This document shows positions 40,395-47,720 of a DNA stretch of 64,000 nucleotides, in pieces. Each line of letters starts with the position of its first letter. The first letter of the stretch is position 1. The stretch is from Microbacterium testaceum StLB037 (GTDB lineage: Bacteria > Actinomycetota > Actinomycetes > Actinomycetales > Microbacteriaceae): positions 186,802 to 250,801 of the forward strand of contig NZ_FNJN01000004.1 in the NCBI RefSeq assembly GCF_900104345.1, written 5' to 3'. The notes below the pieces were generated by a model, which was given only the letters and a program-made list of their open reading frames with translations, had not been told where the DNA came from and did not search any database. The translations under genes were made by a program, and so were the position numbers.

Positions 40395-41399
40395 GTGCGT
40401 TACGCCCAGAGCGTCGCCGACCTCGTCGGCAACACCCCCCTCGTCCGTCTCTCCCGCGTCACCGACGGCATCGCCGCCACGGTTGTCGCGAAGATCGAGT
40501 ACTTCAACCCCGGCGGCTCGGCCAAAGACCGCATCGCTGCGAACATCGTCGACGCCGCCGAGCGTGACGGCCTGCTGCAGCCCGGGGGCGTGATCGTCGA
40601 GCCCACCAGCGGCAACACCGGCGTCGGCCTCGCCCTCATCGCGCAGCAGCGCGGGTACCGCTGCGTCTTCGTCGTGCCCGACAAGGTCGCCGAGGACAAG
40701 AGGGCGGTGCTGCGGGCGTACGGTGCGGAGGTCGTCGTGACACCGACGAACGTCGAGCCCCACGATCCGAACTCGTACTACAGCGTGTCGGACCGGCTCG
40801 TTCGCGAGATCCCCGGCGCCTTCAAACCCAACCAGTACGCCAACCCGAACGGCCCGCGCAGCCACTACGAGACCACCGGTCCCGAGATCTGGCGCGACAC
40901 CGAGGGGAAGGTGACCCACTTCGTCGCCGGCGTCGGCACGGGCGGCACGATCACCGGCACCGGCCGGTACCTCCGCGAGGTCGCCGGGTCGGCGGTGCGC
41001 ATCGTCGGGGTCGACCCCGAGGGCTCGATCTACTCGGGCGACGACATCCACGGCTACGACGTCGAGGGCGTCGGTGAGGACTTCTGGCCCGCGGCCTTCG
41101 ACCCGACCCTCGTCGACGGCTACGAGCGCGTCTCCGACGCCGAGTCGTTCGCGATGACCCGCCGCCTCGCTCGCGAAGAGGGGCTGCTCGTCGGCGGCTC
41201 CAGCGGCATGGCGGTCGTCGGTGCCCTGCGTGTCGCGCGGGAGCTGCCGGCCGATGCCGTGGTCGTCGTGGTCCTGCCCGACCACGGTCGCGGCTACCTC
41301 AGCAAGATCTTCGACGACGACTGGATGATCGAGCGCGGCTACGACGTTGCACCCGTGGCATCCCTTCTTCCGACCCCTTCCGAGGAGCACCCCGCATGA
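40395..41399 (+). CDS. Cystathionine beta-synthase (short form, no CBS domains)
   Basis: A 334-residue fold-type II PLP enzyme. DLVGNTPLVRLSRV, the PLP lysine Lys44 in NPGGSAKDRIA, EPTSGNTGVGLA and phosphate-binding GVGTGGTITGTGRYL are present; the C-terminal LPDHGRGYLSKIFDDDWM is typical of beta-synthases. It would join serine and homocysteine. The C-terminal CBS pair is absent. GTG 40395 (MRYAQSVADLVG) is chosen because family members start there and AGGA lies eight bases before; TTG 40311 falls inside the leader ORF. ATGA overlap with the next gene. Confidence 0.88.
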   Translation: MRYAQSVADLVGNTPLVRLSRVTDGIAATVVAKIEYFNPGGSAKDRIAANIVDAAERDGLLQPGGVIVEPTSGNTGVGLALIAQQRGYRCVFVVPDKVAEDKRAVLRAYGAEVVVTPTNVEPHDPNSYYSVSDRLVREIPGAFKPNQYANPNGPRSHYETTGPEIWRDTEGKVTHFVAGVGTGGTITGTGRYLREVAGSAVRIVGVDPEGSIYSGDDIHGYDVEGVGEDFWPAAFDPTLVDGYERVSDAESFAMTRRLAREEGLLVGGSSGMAVVGALRVARELPADAVVVVVLPDHGRGYLSKIFDDDWMIERGYDVAPVASLLPTPSEEHPA

Positions 41400-42556
41400 G
41401 CACCCACGACGCCGCCCGCGGCTTCGACAGCCTCGCCGTCCACGCCGGTCAAGAGCCCGACGAGAGCACGGGGGCGGTCATCCCGCCGATTCACGTCTCG
41501 ACGACGTACGCGCAGGACGGCATCGGCGGGCTCCGCGGCGGCTACGAGTACGGCCGCAGCGGCAATCCCACGCGGACCGCGCTCGAGACGCAGATCGCCG
41601 CCCTCGAGGGCGGGGCGCGCGCGCTGTCGTTCGCCTCGGGCCTGGCCGGTGAGGACGCGCTGCTGCGCGCCGCGCTCCAGCCCGGTGACGAGGTTCTGCT
41701 CGGCAACGATGTGTACGGCGGCACCTATCGTCTGCTGGCCCGCGTCCTGGGCCCGTGGGGTGTGAAGCTGCGCGTGGTCGACATGAGCGATCTGGATGCC
41801 GTGGCATCCGCGATCGAAGAGCGTGCGCCGCGCATGGTCTGGGTCGAGACGCCCAGCAACCCGATGCTGCGCATCACCGACATCGCCGGCCTCGCCGCCC
41901 TCGGCCACGCCGCGGGTGCCGTCGTCGTGGTGGACAACACCTTCGCCTCGCCGGCTCTGCAGCGTCCGCTGTCCCTCGGCGCCGACGTCGTCGTGCACTC
42001 GGCGACGAAGTACCTGGGCGGCCACAGCGACGTCGTCGGGGGAGCGCTCGCGTTCGCCGACGCCGACCTCGCCGAGAAGGTGAAGTTCCTGCAGTTCGCC
42101 GCGGGCGCGGTGTCGGGTCCCTTCGACGCCTACCTCACCACGCGCGGCATCAAGACGCTCGCGGTGCGCATGCAGCGGCACAGCTCGAACGCGCAGGCGG
42201 TGGCCGAGCACCTGCTCGCCCACGACCGCGTGGCGAAGGTCTACTACCCGGGTCTGCCCTCGCACCCCGGTCACGAGCTGGCGGCGCGGCAGATGAGCGG
42301 GTTCGGCGGCATCGTGTCGCTCCAGCTCGCCGACGGCGCGGCCGCCCGCCGCTTCGCGGAGTCGACGCGCCTGTTCACCCTCGCCGAGTCGCTGGGAGGG
42401 GTGGAGTCGCTCGTGAACTACCCGGATGCCATGACCCACGCCTCCGTCCGCGGCACCGAACTCGCGGTGCCCGAGACCATCGTCCGCCTGTCGGTCGGCA
42501 TCGAATCGGTCGACGACCTGGTCGCCGACGTGGACCAGGCGCTCGCGGCTGTCTGA
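41396..42556 (+). CDS. metB: Cystathionine gamma-synthase/gamma-lyase
   Basis: A 386-residue Cys/Met metabolism PLP enzyme: GYEYGRSGNPTR, VWVETPSNPMLRITDI, VVVDNTFASP and the PLP lysine Lys205 in HSATKYLGGHSD. With the preceding beta-synthase it makes a transsulfuration pair; in that pairing the gamma-lyase direction (cystathionine to cysteine) is likely, while sequence alone fits gamma-synthase equally. The ATG overlaps the TGA of the preceding gene. A strong terminator follows. Confidence 0.88.
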   Translation: MSTHDAARGFDSLAVHAGQEPDESTGAVIPPIHVSTTYAQDGIGGLRGGYEYGRSGNPTRTALETQIAALEGGARALSFASGLAGEDALLRAALQPGDEVLLGNDVYGGTYRLLARVLGPWGVKLRVVDMSDLDAVASAIEERAPRMVWVETPSNPMLRITDIAGLAALGHAAGAVVVVDNTFASPALQRPLSLGADVVVHSATKYLGGHSDVVGGALAFADADLAEKVKFLQFAAGAVSGPFDAYLTTRGIKTLAVRMQRHSSNAQAVAEHLLAHDRVAKVYYPGLPSHPGHELAARQMSGFGGIVSLQLADGAAARRFAESTRLFTLAESLGGVESLVNYPDAMTHASVRGTELAVPETIVRLSVGIESVDDLVADVDQALAAV

Positions 42557-42572
42557 ACCGCGCGGACGCGAC

Positions 42573-42617
42573 GAACCCGGCCTCCCGCACATCGCGGGGG
42601 CCGGGTTCTTTCTCTTT
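42573..42617 (+). terminator. Terminator after the transsulfuration operon
   Basis: GAACCCGGCC (42573-42582) pairs with GGCCGGGTTC (42599-42608), continued by CCCGC/GCGGG after one bulged T, then TTTCTCTTT. The next repeat element begins directly after it. Confidence 0.88.
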
Positions 42618-42677
42618 GTGAGGGGCCAATTTTCGTCGCTTGCGGGTGCCCCGAAGCGACAGAAATTGGCCCCTCAC
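42618..42677. repeat. Two-stem palindromic repeat, copy 1 (GTGAGGGG family)
   Basis: A 60-base element. The outer arm GTGAGGGGCCAATTT (42618-42632) is exactly complementary to 42663-42677. After a two-base mismatch, inner arms GTCGCTT (42635-42641) and AAGCGAC (42654-42660) enclose a 12-base loop. The same plan recurs at 46480, 46551 and 47571. It lies between convergent genes. Confidence 0.85.
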
Positions 42678-42693
42678 GCGGGATGGGTGCGGG

Positions 42694-43329
42694 TCAGCGC
42701 TCGGCGCGAGCCAGGTTCTGCTCGAGCTCTTCGCGGTTCTGCCGCACCACGTACGCGGGCTGGTCGCGCTCGACGCGCCAGCTCTCGCTGAGGGGTCCGA
42801 CGTTGACGGTGTCGAAGCCGAACTCGTCGTAGATGCGCGTCACCAGGGCGACGGCCTCGTCGGAGTCGCTCGAGGTCGCCAGAGCCCGACGGTTCTCGGT
42901 ACCGGCGGGGGCGCCGTCGGTGAGGATGTCCGCGGCGGGGATGTGATTGAACGCCTTCACGACGACCGACTCGGGAAGGTGCTCCTGAAGCATCTGCGAG
43001 GTGGTCGTCTTCTTCTCGTCGAGCTCGGCGATCTGTCCGTCGCGCTCGAAGTAGTAGTTGTTCGTGTCGAGAACGGTCTTGCCCACGAGGGGGGCCACGG
43101 GCACGGCGTCGATCGCCTTCAGCGGCACCGTCACCACGACGATGTCTCCGGCCTCGGCGGCCTCCTGAGCCGTCGCCGCGCGCGCCTTGTCGCCCACCTC
43201 GGCGACGAGGTCGCTCAGCGTCTCGGGGCCTCGCGAGTTGGCGATGACCACGTCGTAACCGTGATCCGCGAAGCCCTTCGCCAGGGCCGAACCGATGTTG
43301 CCTGCTCCGATGATTCCTACAGTCGTCAT
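42694..43329 (-). CDS. NADPH-dependent F420 reductase-like protein
   Basis: A 211-residue Rossmann protein: VGIIGAGNIGSALAKGFADHGYDVVIANSRGPE fits the F420H2:NADP oxidoreductase N-terminus, followed by VVVTVPLKAI and VVKAFNHIPAADI. Many actinobacterial members have no shown F420 role and may be general NADP(H) enzymes. A near-consensus sigma-70 promoter lies about 60 bases upstream on the minus strand. Confidence 0.85.
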   Translation of the reverse strand: MTTVGIIGAGNIGSALAKGFADHGYDVVIANSRGPETLSDLVAEVGDKARAATAQEAAEAGDIVVVTVPLKAIDAVPVAPLVGKTVLDTNNYYFERDGQIAELDEKKTTTSQMLQEHLPESVVVKAFNHIPAADILTDGAPAGTENRRALATSSDSDEAVALVTRIYDEFGFDTVNVGPLSESWRVERDQPAYVVRQNREELEQNLARAER

Positions 43330-43391
43330 GGAGGGGAGAACCGCGGCATCCGGTGGCTCATTCCCGGGAGCGGTACCAAACCTTCAGCGGC

Positions 43392-43425
43392 CTAAATATT
43401 TAGCATTCCTAGTAATCGGTGTCAA
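43392..43425 (-). promoter_or_regulatory. Strong sigma-70 promoter of the F420-reductase-like gene
   Basis: On the minus strand, TTGACA (43425-43420) and TAAATA (43402-43397) are separated by exactly 17 bases. The minus-10 is inside a perfect 12-bp palindrome CTAAATATTTAG (43392-43403), which may be an operator. Confidence 0.75.
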
Positions 43426-43536
43426 CCGGTCGGGTTCGTGGACGGCGTCCGTTTATCGTCATTCCTGTCGCACCCTCACGCGAGTGGTCGCAGTCCGGTG
43501 TTCGGGTCACCGTCCTGCTTGACCTGTGAGGGCGAC

Positions 43537-43584
43537 GGCCCCCGGTGGACGCGGCTTCGGACCACCGGGGGCCGCTTTCGTTTC
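43537..43584 (+). terminator. Orphan terminator-like hairpin before the TauE gene
   Basis: GGCCCCCGGTGG (43537-43548) pairs with CCACCGGGGGCC (43562-43573), followed by GCTTTCGTTT. There is no coding gene upstream on this strand since the divergent promoter. Confidence 0.7.
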
Positions 43585-43637
43585 CGGGCGAGTCACCTCG
43601 TCGGGGGCGTCGCGCGGACGGTGGAAGACTGGATGCC

Positions 43638-44435
43638 GTGACCCCCGAGACCCGCCCCGCGCGCTCCGCCCGCTTCTTCTTCGTCTGCATCGGTGTCGGT
43701 CTTCTCGCCGGTCTCATGTCGGGCCTGTTTGGCGTCGGGGGCGGAACCGTCATCGTGCCGCTGCTGGTGCTGCTGCTCGGCTTCGACCAGCGTCTCGGGG
43801 CGGGTACCTCGCTCGCGGCGATCGTGCCCACGGCATCCGTCGGCGTCATCACCTACGCCATCGACGGGCACGTCGCGTGGCTCCCCGCGTTGATCCTGGC
43901 CGCCTTCGCGGTGGTCGGCGCCCAGATCGGCACGTGGCTGCTCCCGAAGCTGTCGCAGACCGCGCTGCGCTGGGCGTTCGTGGCGTTCCTCATCGTGGTG
44001 ATGGTGAGTCTGTTCTTCGTCATCCCCTCGCGCGACGCCGAACTCGAGCTCACCTGGATCACCGGACCGGGGCTTGCGCTGCTGGGGGTGATCACCGGAA
44101 CCCTGGCGGGTCTGCTCGGCGTGGGCGGCGGCATCATCGTCGTCCCCGCCCTGCTGCTGCTGTTCGGCACGAGCGACCTCATCGCCAAGGGCACCTCGCT
44201 GCTCATGATGATCCCCACGGCGATCTCGGGGACCGTCGGAAACCTGCGCCGCTCGAACGTCGACATCCGTGCCGCCCTGTGCATCGGGATCGCCGCGTGC
44301 CTCACCACCCCGGTGGGCGCCCTCATCGCGAAGTTCGTCGATCCGTTCGTGGGCAACGTGCTGTTCGCGATCTTCCTCGTCTTCATCGCCTCGCAGATGG
44401 CGGTCAAGGCGGTTCGCGGGCGTCACCAGCGCTGA
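43638..44435 (+). CDS. TauE/SafE family sulfite/organosulfonate exporter
   Basis: A 265-residue membrane protein with about eight helices and the internal duplication of TauE proteins: GLLAGLMSGLFGVGGGTVIVPLL and GTLAGLLGVGGGIIVVPALL. They export sulfite, sulfoacetate or similar anions. Start GTG 43638; an earlier in-frame ATG would begin inside the terminator hairpin. It lies about 1 kb after the transsulfuration operon, so a sulfur link is possible but unproven. Confidence 0.85.
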   Translation: MTPETRPARSARFFFVCIGVGLLAGLMSGLFGVGGGTVIVPLLVLLLGFDQRLGAGTSLAAIVPTASVGVITYAIDGHVAWLPALILAAFAVVGAQIGTWLLPKLSQTALRWAFVAFLIVVMVSLFFVIPSRDAELELTWITGPGLALLGVITGTLAGLLGVGGGIIVVPALLLLFGTSDLIAKGTSLLMMIPTAISGTVGNLRRSNVDIRAALCIGIAACLTTPVGALIAKFVDPFVGNVLFAIFLVFIASQMAVKAVRGRHQR

Positions 44436-44475
44436 TCCACGGCGGTGGCGCGAACCCGCTCGATAGACTGGACGG

Positions 44476-44925
44476 GTGCCCGTGAACCCCGAACTCGTCG
44501 GTCGTGCCTTCGCGCCGACCGCTCCCTACCTGGTCGGCCGCGAGAAGGTGCGCGAGTTCGCCCGCGCCGTCTTCGCCGACGCCCCGCAGCACACCGACCC
44601 CGAGGCCGCGCGCGCCCTGGGGTACGCCGACGTGGTGGCCCCGCCGACCTTCGCGATGGTCGTCCAAGACCTGACGCTCCAGCAGCTGCTCGGCGACCCC
44701 GACTCCGGCATCGAGCTGTCGCGCCTCGTGCACGCCGAGCAGCGGTTCCGCTACACGCGGCCCATCGTCGCGGGCGACGAGCTCGTCGCGACGCTTTCGG
44801 TCACCGGCATCCGGACCCTGGGCGGTAACGCGATGATCACGAGCGAAGCCGAGATCGTGGATGCCGACGGCGCCCACGTCGTGACGACGACGAGCGTTTT
44901 GCTCGCAGGGGAGGCCGGCGCATGA
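44476..44925 (+). CDS. FAS1-like MaoC-type dehydratase (HadA-like)
   Basis: A 149-residue hotdog protein: ELVGRAFAPTAPYLVGREKVREFARAV and GYADVVAPPTFAMVVQ are typical of HadA/HadC-like (3R)-hydroxyacyl-ACP dehydratase subunits, which lack the catalytic motif and pair with HadB. TAGACT lies six bases before GTG 44476, indicating a leaderless start. ATGA overlap with the catalytic subunit gene. Outside mycolate producers the substrate is unclear. Confidence 0.82.
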   Translation: MPVNPELVGRAFAPTAPYLVGREKVREFARAVFADAPQHTDPEAARALGYADVVAPPTFAMVVQDLTLQQLLGDPDSGIELSRLVHAEQRFRYTRPIVAGDELVATLSVTGIRTLGGNAMITSEAEIVDADGAHVVTTTSVLLAGEAGA

Positions 44926-45326
44926 GCCCGTTCACCGTCGGCGAGGTCATCGCCGAACGCTCCGTCCACCTCACGCGTGAGTCTCTCGTCCGCTACGCCG
45001 GCGCGTCGGGCGACTTCAACCCCATCCACTACCGCGACGACGTCGCCGCCGCCGTGGGTCTGCCGGGCGTCCTCGCGCACGGCATGCTCACCATGGGCAT
45101 CGCCGTCGGCACGCTGGCCGACGCGCTGGGCGACACCGGACGCATCGCCGAATACGGCGTGCGCTTCACCCGACCGGTCGTCGTCGACCCGGAGGCCGGA
45201 GCCGACCTGCACGTCAGCGCGAAGGTCGGAGCCGTCGACGACGAGACCGCCCGCATCGACCTGACCGTCACGTTCGCCGAGACGACGGTGCTCGGCAAGG
45301 CGCAGGTGCGGGTGCGGTTGTCCTGA
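44922..45326 (+). CDS. MaoC family dehydratase (HadB-like catalytic subunit)
   Basis: A 134-residue single-hotdog hydratase with the catalytic motif YAGASGDFNPIHYRDDVAAAVGLPG (Asp and His of the D-x-N-P-x-H site, read in sections) and AHGMLTMGIAV. It should form a heterodimer with the preceding protein to hydrate or dehydrate (3R)-hydroxyacyl thioesters. Its TGA shares one base with the murB ATG (TGATG), so all three genes are coupled. Confidence 0.87.
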   Translation: MSPFTVGEVIAERSVHLTRESLVRYAGASGDFNPIHYRDDVAAAVGLPGVLAHGMLTMGIAVGTLADALGDTGRIAEYGVRFTRPVVVDPEAGADLHVSAKVGAVDDETARIDLTVTFAETTVLGKAQVRVRLS

Positions 45327-46462
45327 TGCCCGAGGTCGCCCCCGTCCCCCTCTCGCAGTTGACCACCCTGCGCACGGGGGGAGAACCCTCCCGTCTCATC
45401 GACGCCTCGACGCTCGACGAGGCGGTCGCCGCGCTCCGCGAGGTGTGGGCCGAGGGCGAGCCGTGGTTCGTGCTCGGCGGCGGCTCGAATTTGTTCGTCG
45501 GCGACGAGCCGTTCGAGGGCACGGTCGTGCGGCTCCGCACGTCGGGGATCGAAGAGCTGCCGGGCTCGCGCGAGGGCACGGTACGCCTGCGCGTGCAGGC
45601 CGGACACGACTGGGACGCCCTCGTCGCCGAGACGGTCGCGCGCGGCTTCGCCGGCATCGAGGCGATGTCGGGAATCCCCGGCACGGTCGGTGCCGCGCCC
45701 GTGCAGAACGTCGGGGCCTACGGCCAGGAGATCGTGCAGACCCTCGTCGAGGTCGAGCTGATCGACGAGTCGACCGGTGAGGTCTCGACCGTCTCCGCCG
45801 AAGAACTGGGCCTGGGCTTTCGCACGTCGGTGCTGAAGCGCCACTACGGTTCGGTGCCCGAGCGCTCCGCGGTCATCCTCTCGGTGACGCTTGAGCTCGA
45901 ACGCGTGGGCGCGGAGGAGCGGCCCATCGCGGGCGAGCAGCTGCGCGGCGCCCTCGGTCTCGAACCGGGCCAGACCGTCTCGCTCCGGTGGATCCGCGAC
46001 CACGTCCTCACCACCCGCGCCCGCAAGGGTATGGTCCTCGACGCCGAAGACCCCGACACCTGGAGCGCGGGGTCGTTCTTCCAGAACGCGATCGTCTCGG
46101 AGGCCTTCGCCCGCACCCTCCCGGCCGAGTGCCCCCAGTGGCCCCTCACGCCGGTGCTCGATCCGGTGACGGTCATTCCGCTCGCCGCCTTCGACGGCAT
46201 CCTGCCCCCGCCCCCCGTGGTGTCGCGGCAGGTCAAGGTGAGCGCAGCCTGGCTCATCGAGAACGCCGGTCTCCGCCGGGGGTTCCGCTTCCCGCGCTCG
46301 CGCGCCGGGCTCTCGACCAAGCACACGCTCGCCCTGACGAACCGCGGAGAAGCGACCGCGGCCGAGATCGCCGAGCTCGCCCGCTTCGTGCAGAACCGGG
46401 TGGCGTCGGAGTTCGGCCTCGTGCTGCAGCCGGAACCGGTCCTGGTCAACGTCGAGCTGTAG
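45326..46462 (+). CDS. murB: UDP-N-acetylenolpyruvoylglucosamine reductase
   Basis: A 378-residue FAD enzyme that reduces UDP-GlcNAc-enolpyruvate to UDP-MurNAc in peptidoglycan synthesis. FVLGGGSNLFVGDEPFEG is the FAD loop; GIPGTVGAAPVQNVGAYGQEI and WSAGSFFQNAIVS carry the catalytic Ser region, and the final Glu region is RVASEFGLVLQPEPV. The murB pairing with HadA/HadB-like genes is common in actinobacteria. It ends 17 bases before a palindromic repeat. Confidence 0.95.
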   Translation: MPEVAPVPLSQLTTLRTGGEPSRLIDASTLDEAVAALREVWAEGEPWFVLGGGSNLFVGDEPFEGTVVRLRTSGIEELPGSREGTVRLRVQAGHDWDALVAETVARGFAGIEAMSGIPGTVGAAPVQNVGAYGQEIVQTLVEVELIDESTGEVSTVSAEELGLGFRTSVLKRHYGSVPERSAVILSVTLELERVGAEERPIAGEQLRGALGLEPGQTVSLRWIRDHVLTTRARKGMVLDAEDPDTWSAGSFFQNAIVSEAFARTLPAECPQWPLTPVLDPVTVIPLAAFDGILPPPPVVSRQVKVSAAWLIENAGLRRGFRFPRSRAGLSTKHTLALTNRGEATAAEIAELARFVQNRVASEFGLVLQPEPVLVNVEL

Positions 46463-46479
46463 CACCGGTCCTTCGTCGA

Positions 46480-46538
46480 GTGAGGGGTCGTTTTGTGTCG
46501 CCTGCGCGCACGCCAGGCGACAGTTCTTGACCCCTCAC
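46480..46538. repeat. Two-stem palindromic repeat, copy 2
   Basis: Exactly 59 bases. Outer arms GTGAGGGGTC (46480-46489) and GACCCCTCAC (46529-46538). Inner arms GTCGCCT and AGGCGAC enclose a 12-base loop, and the two arms are separated by unpaired T/G-rich bulges. It is followed 12 bases later by copy 3 in the same orientation. Confidence 0.88.
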
Positions 46539-46550
46539 GCGGCTGGTTGC

Positions 46551-46609
46551 GTGAGGGGTCAGTCGGTGTCGCCTGGGCGGCTGGGAGGCGACAGTTCTTG
46601 ACCCCTCAC
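46551..46609. repeat. Two-stem palindromic repeat, copy 3
   Basis: Again 59 bases: outer arms GTGAGGGGTC (46551-46560) and GACCCCTCAC (46600-46609), inner arms GTCGCCT/AGGCGAC. The loop differs from copy 2. Its right end supplies the stop codon of the minus-strand DUF559 gene (46606-46608). Confidence 0.88.
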
Positions 46610-47511
46610 GCGTGGTTGGCGGGCCGGGCGAGGAAGCGTCGGACCCGAGCGAGCAGGGCTGACGGGTCGTCGAAGTCGCGCGCGGTCACGCTCGTGTACC
46701 GGTACCCGAGGGATTCGAGCTCCGCGCGTCGGCGCTGATCCCGGCTCCACTGCTGCGGGTCGCGGTGATGATCGCCGTGGTACTCGAGGACGGTCCGCTT
46801 GTCCCGGTAGAGCAGATCGACCCGCGCCACGAATCGAGGCCCGTCGTAGATCTCGACGTTGCACTCCGGCTCGGGAAGGCCCGCCATCACGAGAAGCACC
46901 CGCAGCTCGGACTCACGGGGCGACTCCGATTTCTCGTTTGCAAGATCGATCGCGAGGGGTCTCGCCTTCGACCCTCGACCGCCGAGGAACCGTCGGTGCG
47001 TCTGCTCCAGCTGGCCACGCGTCGCCAGCGTCATCCGGTGCGCGATGAGGAAGTCCGACACCGCTGTCAGATGCGGAACCGGCAGCGTTTCCGCCAGCTC
47101 CGCCCACGTACGCAGAAGGGACGTGCATCGGATGCCGTCGACCTCGACGACATCGTTCACCTCGACGATCAGCCGTCGGCCGATGACGCCCGATCGGCGG
47201 ATCCGCACGTGATCGTGCGGGACACCGATGACCGGCATCCGTCGGGCACTCTCCGCGATGCGCAGAGGGAGCGGGAGCCCATGCAGGAGAGCGGCCGTCG
47301 CGCCGCAGAAGAACGCGGCATCGGGGCAGGCGCGAAGGAGCGCGGCCAGCCGTGCGCGGTCATCGTGCTCGGGGGCTACCCGCGTTCCACGGTGGGGCGC
47401 CCGCCAGGCAGCCGAGCGCAATGTCGTCGTCGAGAGCCCGGCGCGCCGCCCCTCGGCCACCGTGAATGCGGAAGAGGGAGCGAGCGACGCGGGGGAGCGG
47501 GGAGTCGGCAT
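46606..47511 (-). CDS. DUF559/AbiEi-antitoxin-like protein with endonuclease-type domain
   Basis: A 301-residue protein. The N-terminal part (FTVAEGRRAGLSTTTLRSAAWRAPHRGTRVAP, in pieces) resembles the AbiEi antitoxin-type wing; the C-terminal part (ESPRESELRVLL, DLLYRDKRTVLEYHGDHHRDP and QWSRDQRRRAELESLGYRY) is the DUF559/Vsr-like PD-(D/E)XK fold with Asp, Glu and Lys-like residues in place. The role of such stand-alone proteins is unknown. It is bounded by palindromic repeats on both sides, one of which provides its stop codon. Confidence 0.75.
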   Translation of the reverse strand: MPTPRSPASLAPSSAFTVAEGRRAGLSTTTLRSAAWRAPHRGTRVAPEHDDRARLAALLRACPDAAFFCGATAALLHGLPLPLRIAESARRMPVIGVPHDHVRIRRSGVIGRRLIVEVNDVVEVDGIRCTSLLRTWAELAETLPVPHLTAVSDFLIAHRMTLATRGQLEQTHRRFLGGRGSKARPLAIDLANEKSESPRESELRVLLVMAGLPEPECNVEIYDGPRFVARVDLLYRDKRTVLEYHGDHHRDPQQWSRDQRRRAELESLGYRYTSVTARDFDDPSALLARVRRFLARPANHA

Positions 47512-47570
47512 CTGCCATTTTGTTCATCCGGCCCGCCGGCCCGCTCACGCTATCCACAGCCCGGCCGCGC

Positions 47571-47629
47571 GTGAGGGGTCATTTCGTGTCGCCGAGCGAG
47601 GCTGTGGGCGACAAGAACTGACCCCTCAC
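47571..47629. repeat. Two-stem palindromic repeat, copy 4
   Basis: 59 bases. Outer arms GTGAGGGGTCA (47571-47581) and TGACCCCTCAC (47619-47629) are 11 bp; inner arms GTCGCC/GGCGAC. It lies upstream of the DUF559 gene, 60 bases before its ATG in minus-strand terms. Confidence 0.88.
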
Positions 47630-47673
47630 GCGGAAAGATGCGGGGGTTGGGGAGGAGCGCCCGAGGCGACCGC

Positions 47674-47705
47674 GGGGCGGCCACCGGGATCCCGGCGACC
47701 GCCCC
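47674..47705 (-). terminator. Stem-loop after the aminotransferase gene
   Basis: GGGGCGG (47674-47680) pairs with CCGCCCC (47699-47705), and CCGG with CCGG inside, separated by three-base internal loops. It is 16 bases past the minus-strand stop of the aminotransferase. Confidence 0.55.
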
Positions 47706-47720
47706 GACGGACGTGGATGC

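Larger units (their letters stand above)
43330..43637. other. 308-base divergent region: promoter, palindrome and orphan terminator
   Basis: It contains the minus-strand promoter for the F420-reductase-like gene and a plus-strand terminator hairpin (43537-43573) with no gene in front of it. Frames here are not protein-like. A short plus-strand RNA or a leader of the TauE gene could occupy 43404-43573. Confidence 0.5.

Noticed and set aside
42618..47629. CRISPR array interpretation of the repeated palindromes
   Set aside because: Copies are irregularly spaced by kilobases or 12 bases, are themselves palindromic with changing loops, and no cas genes are present.
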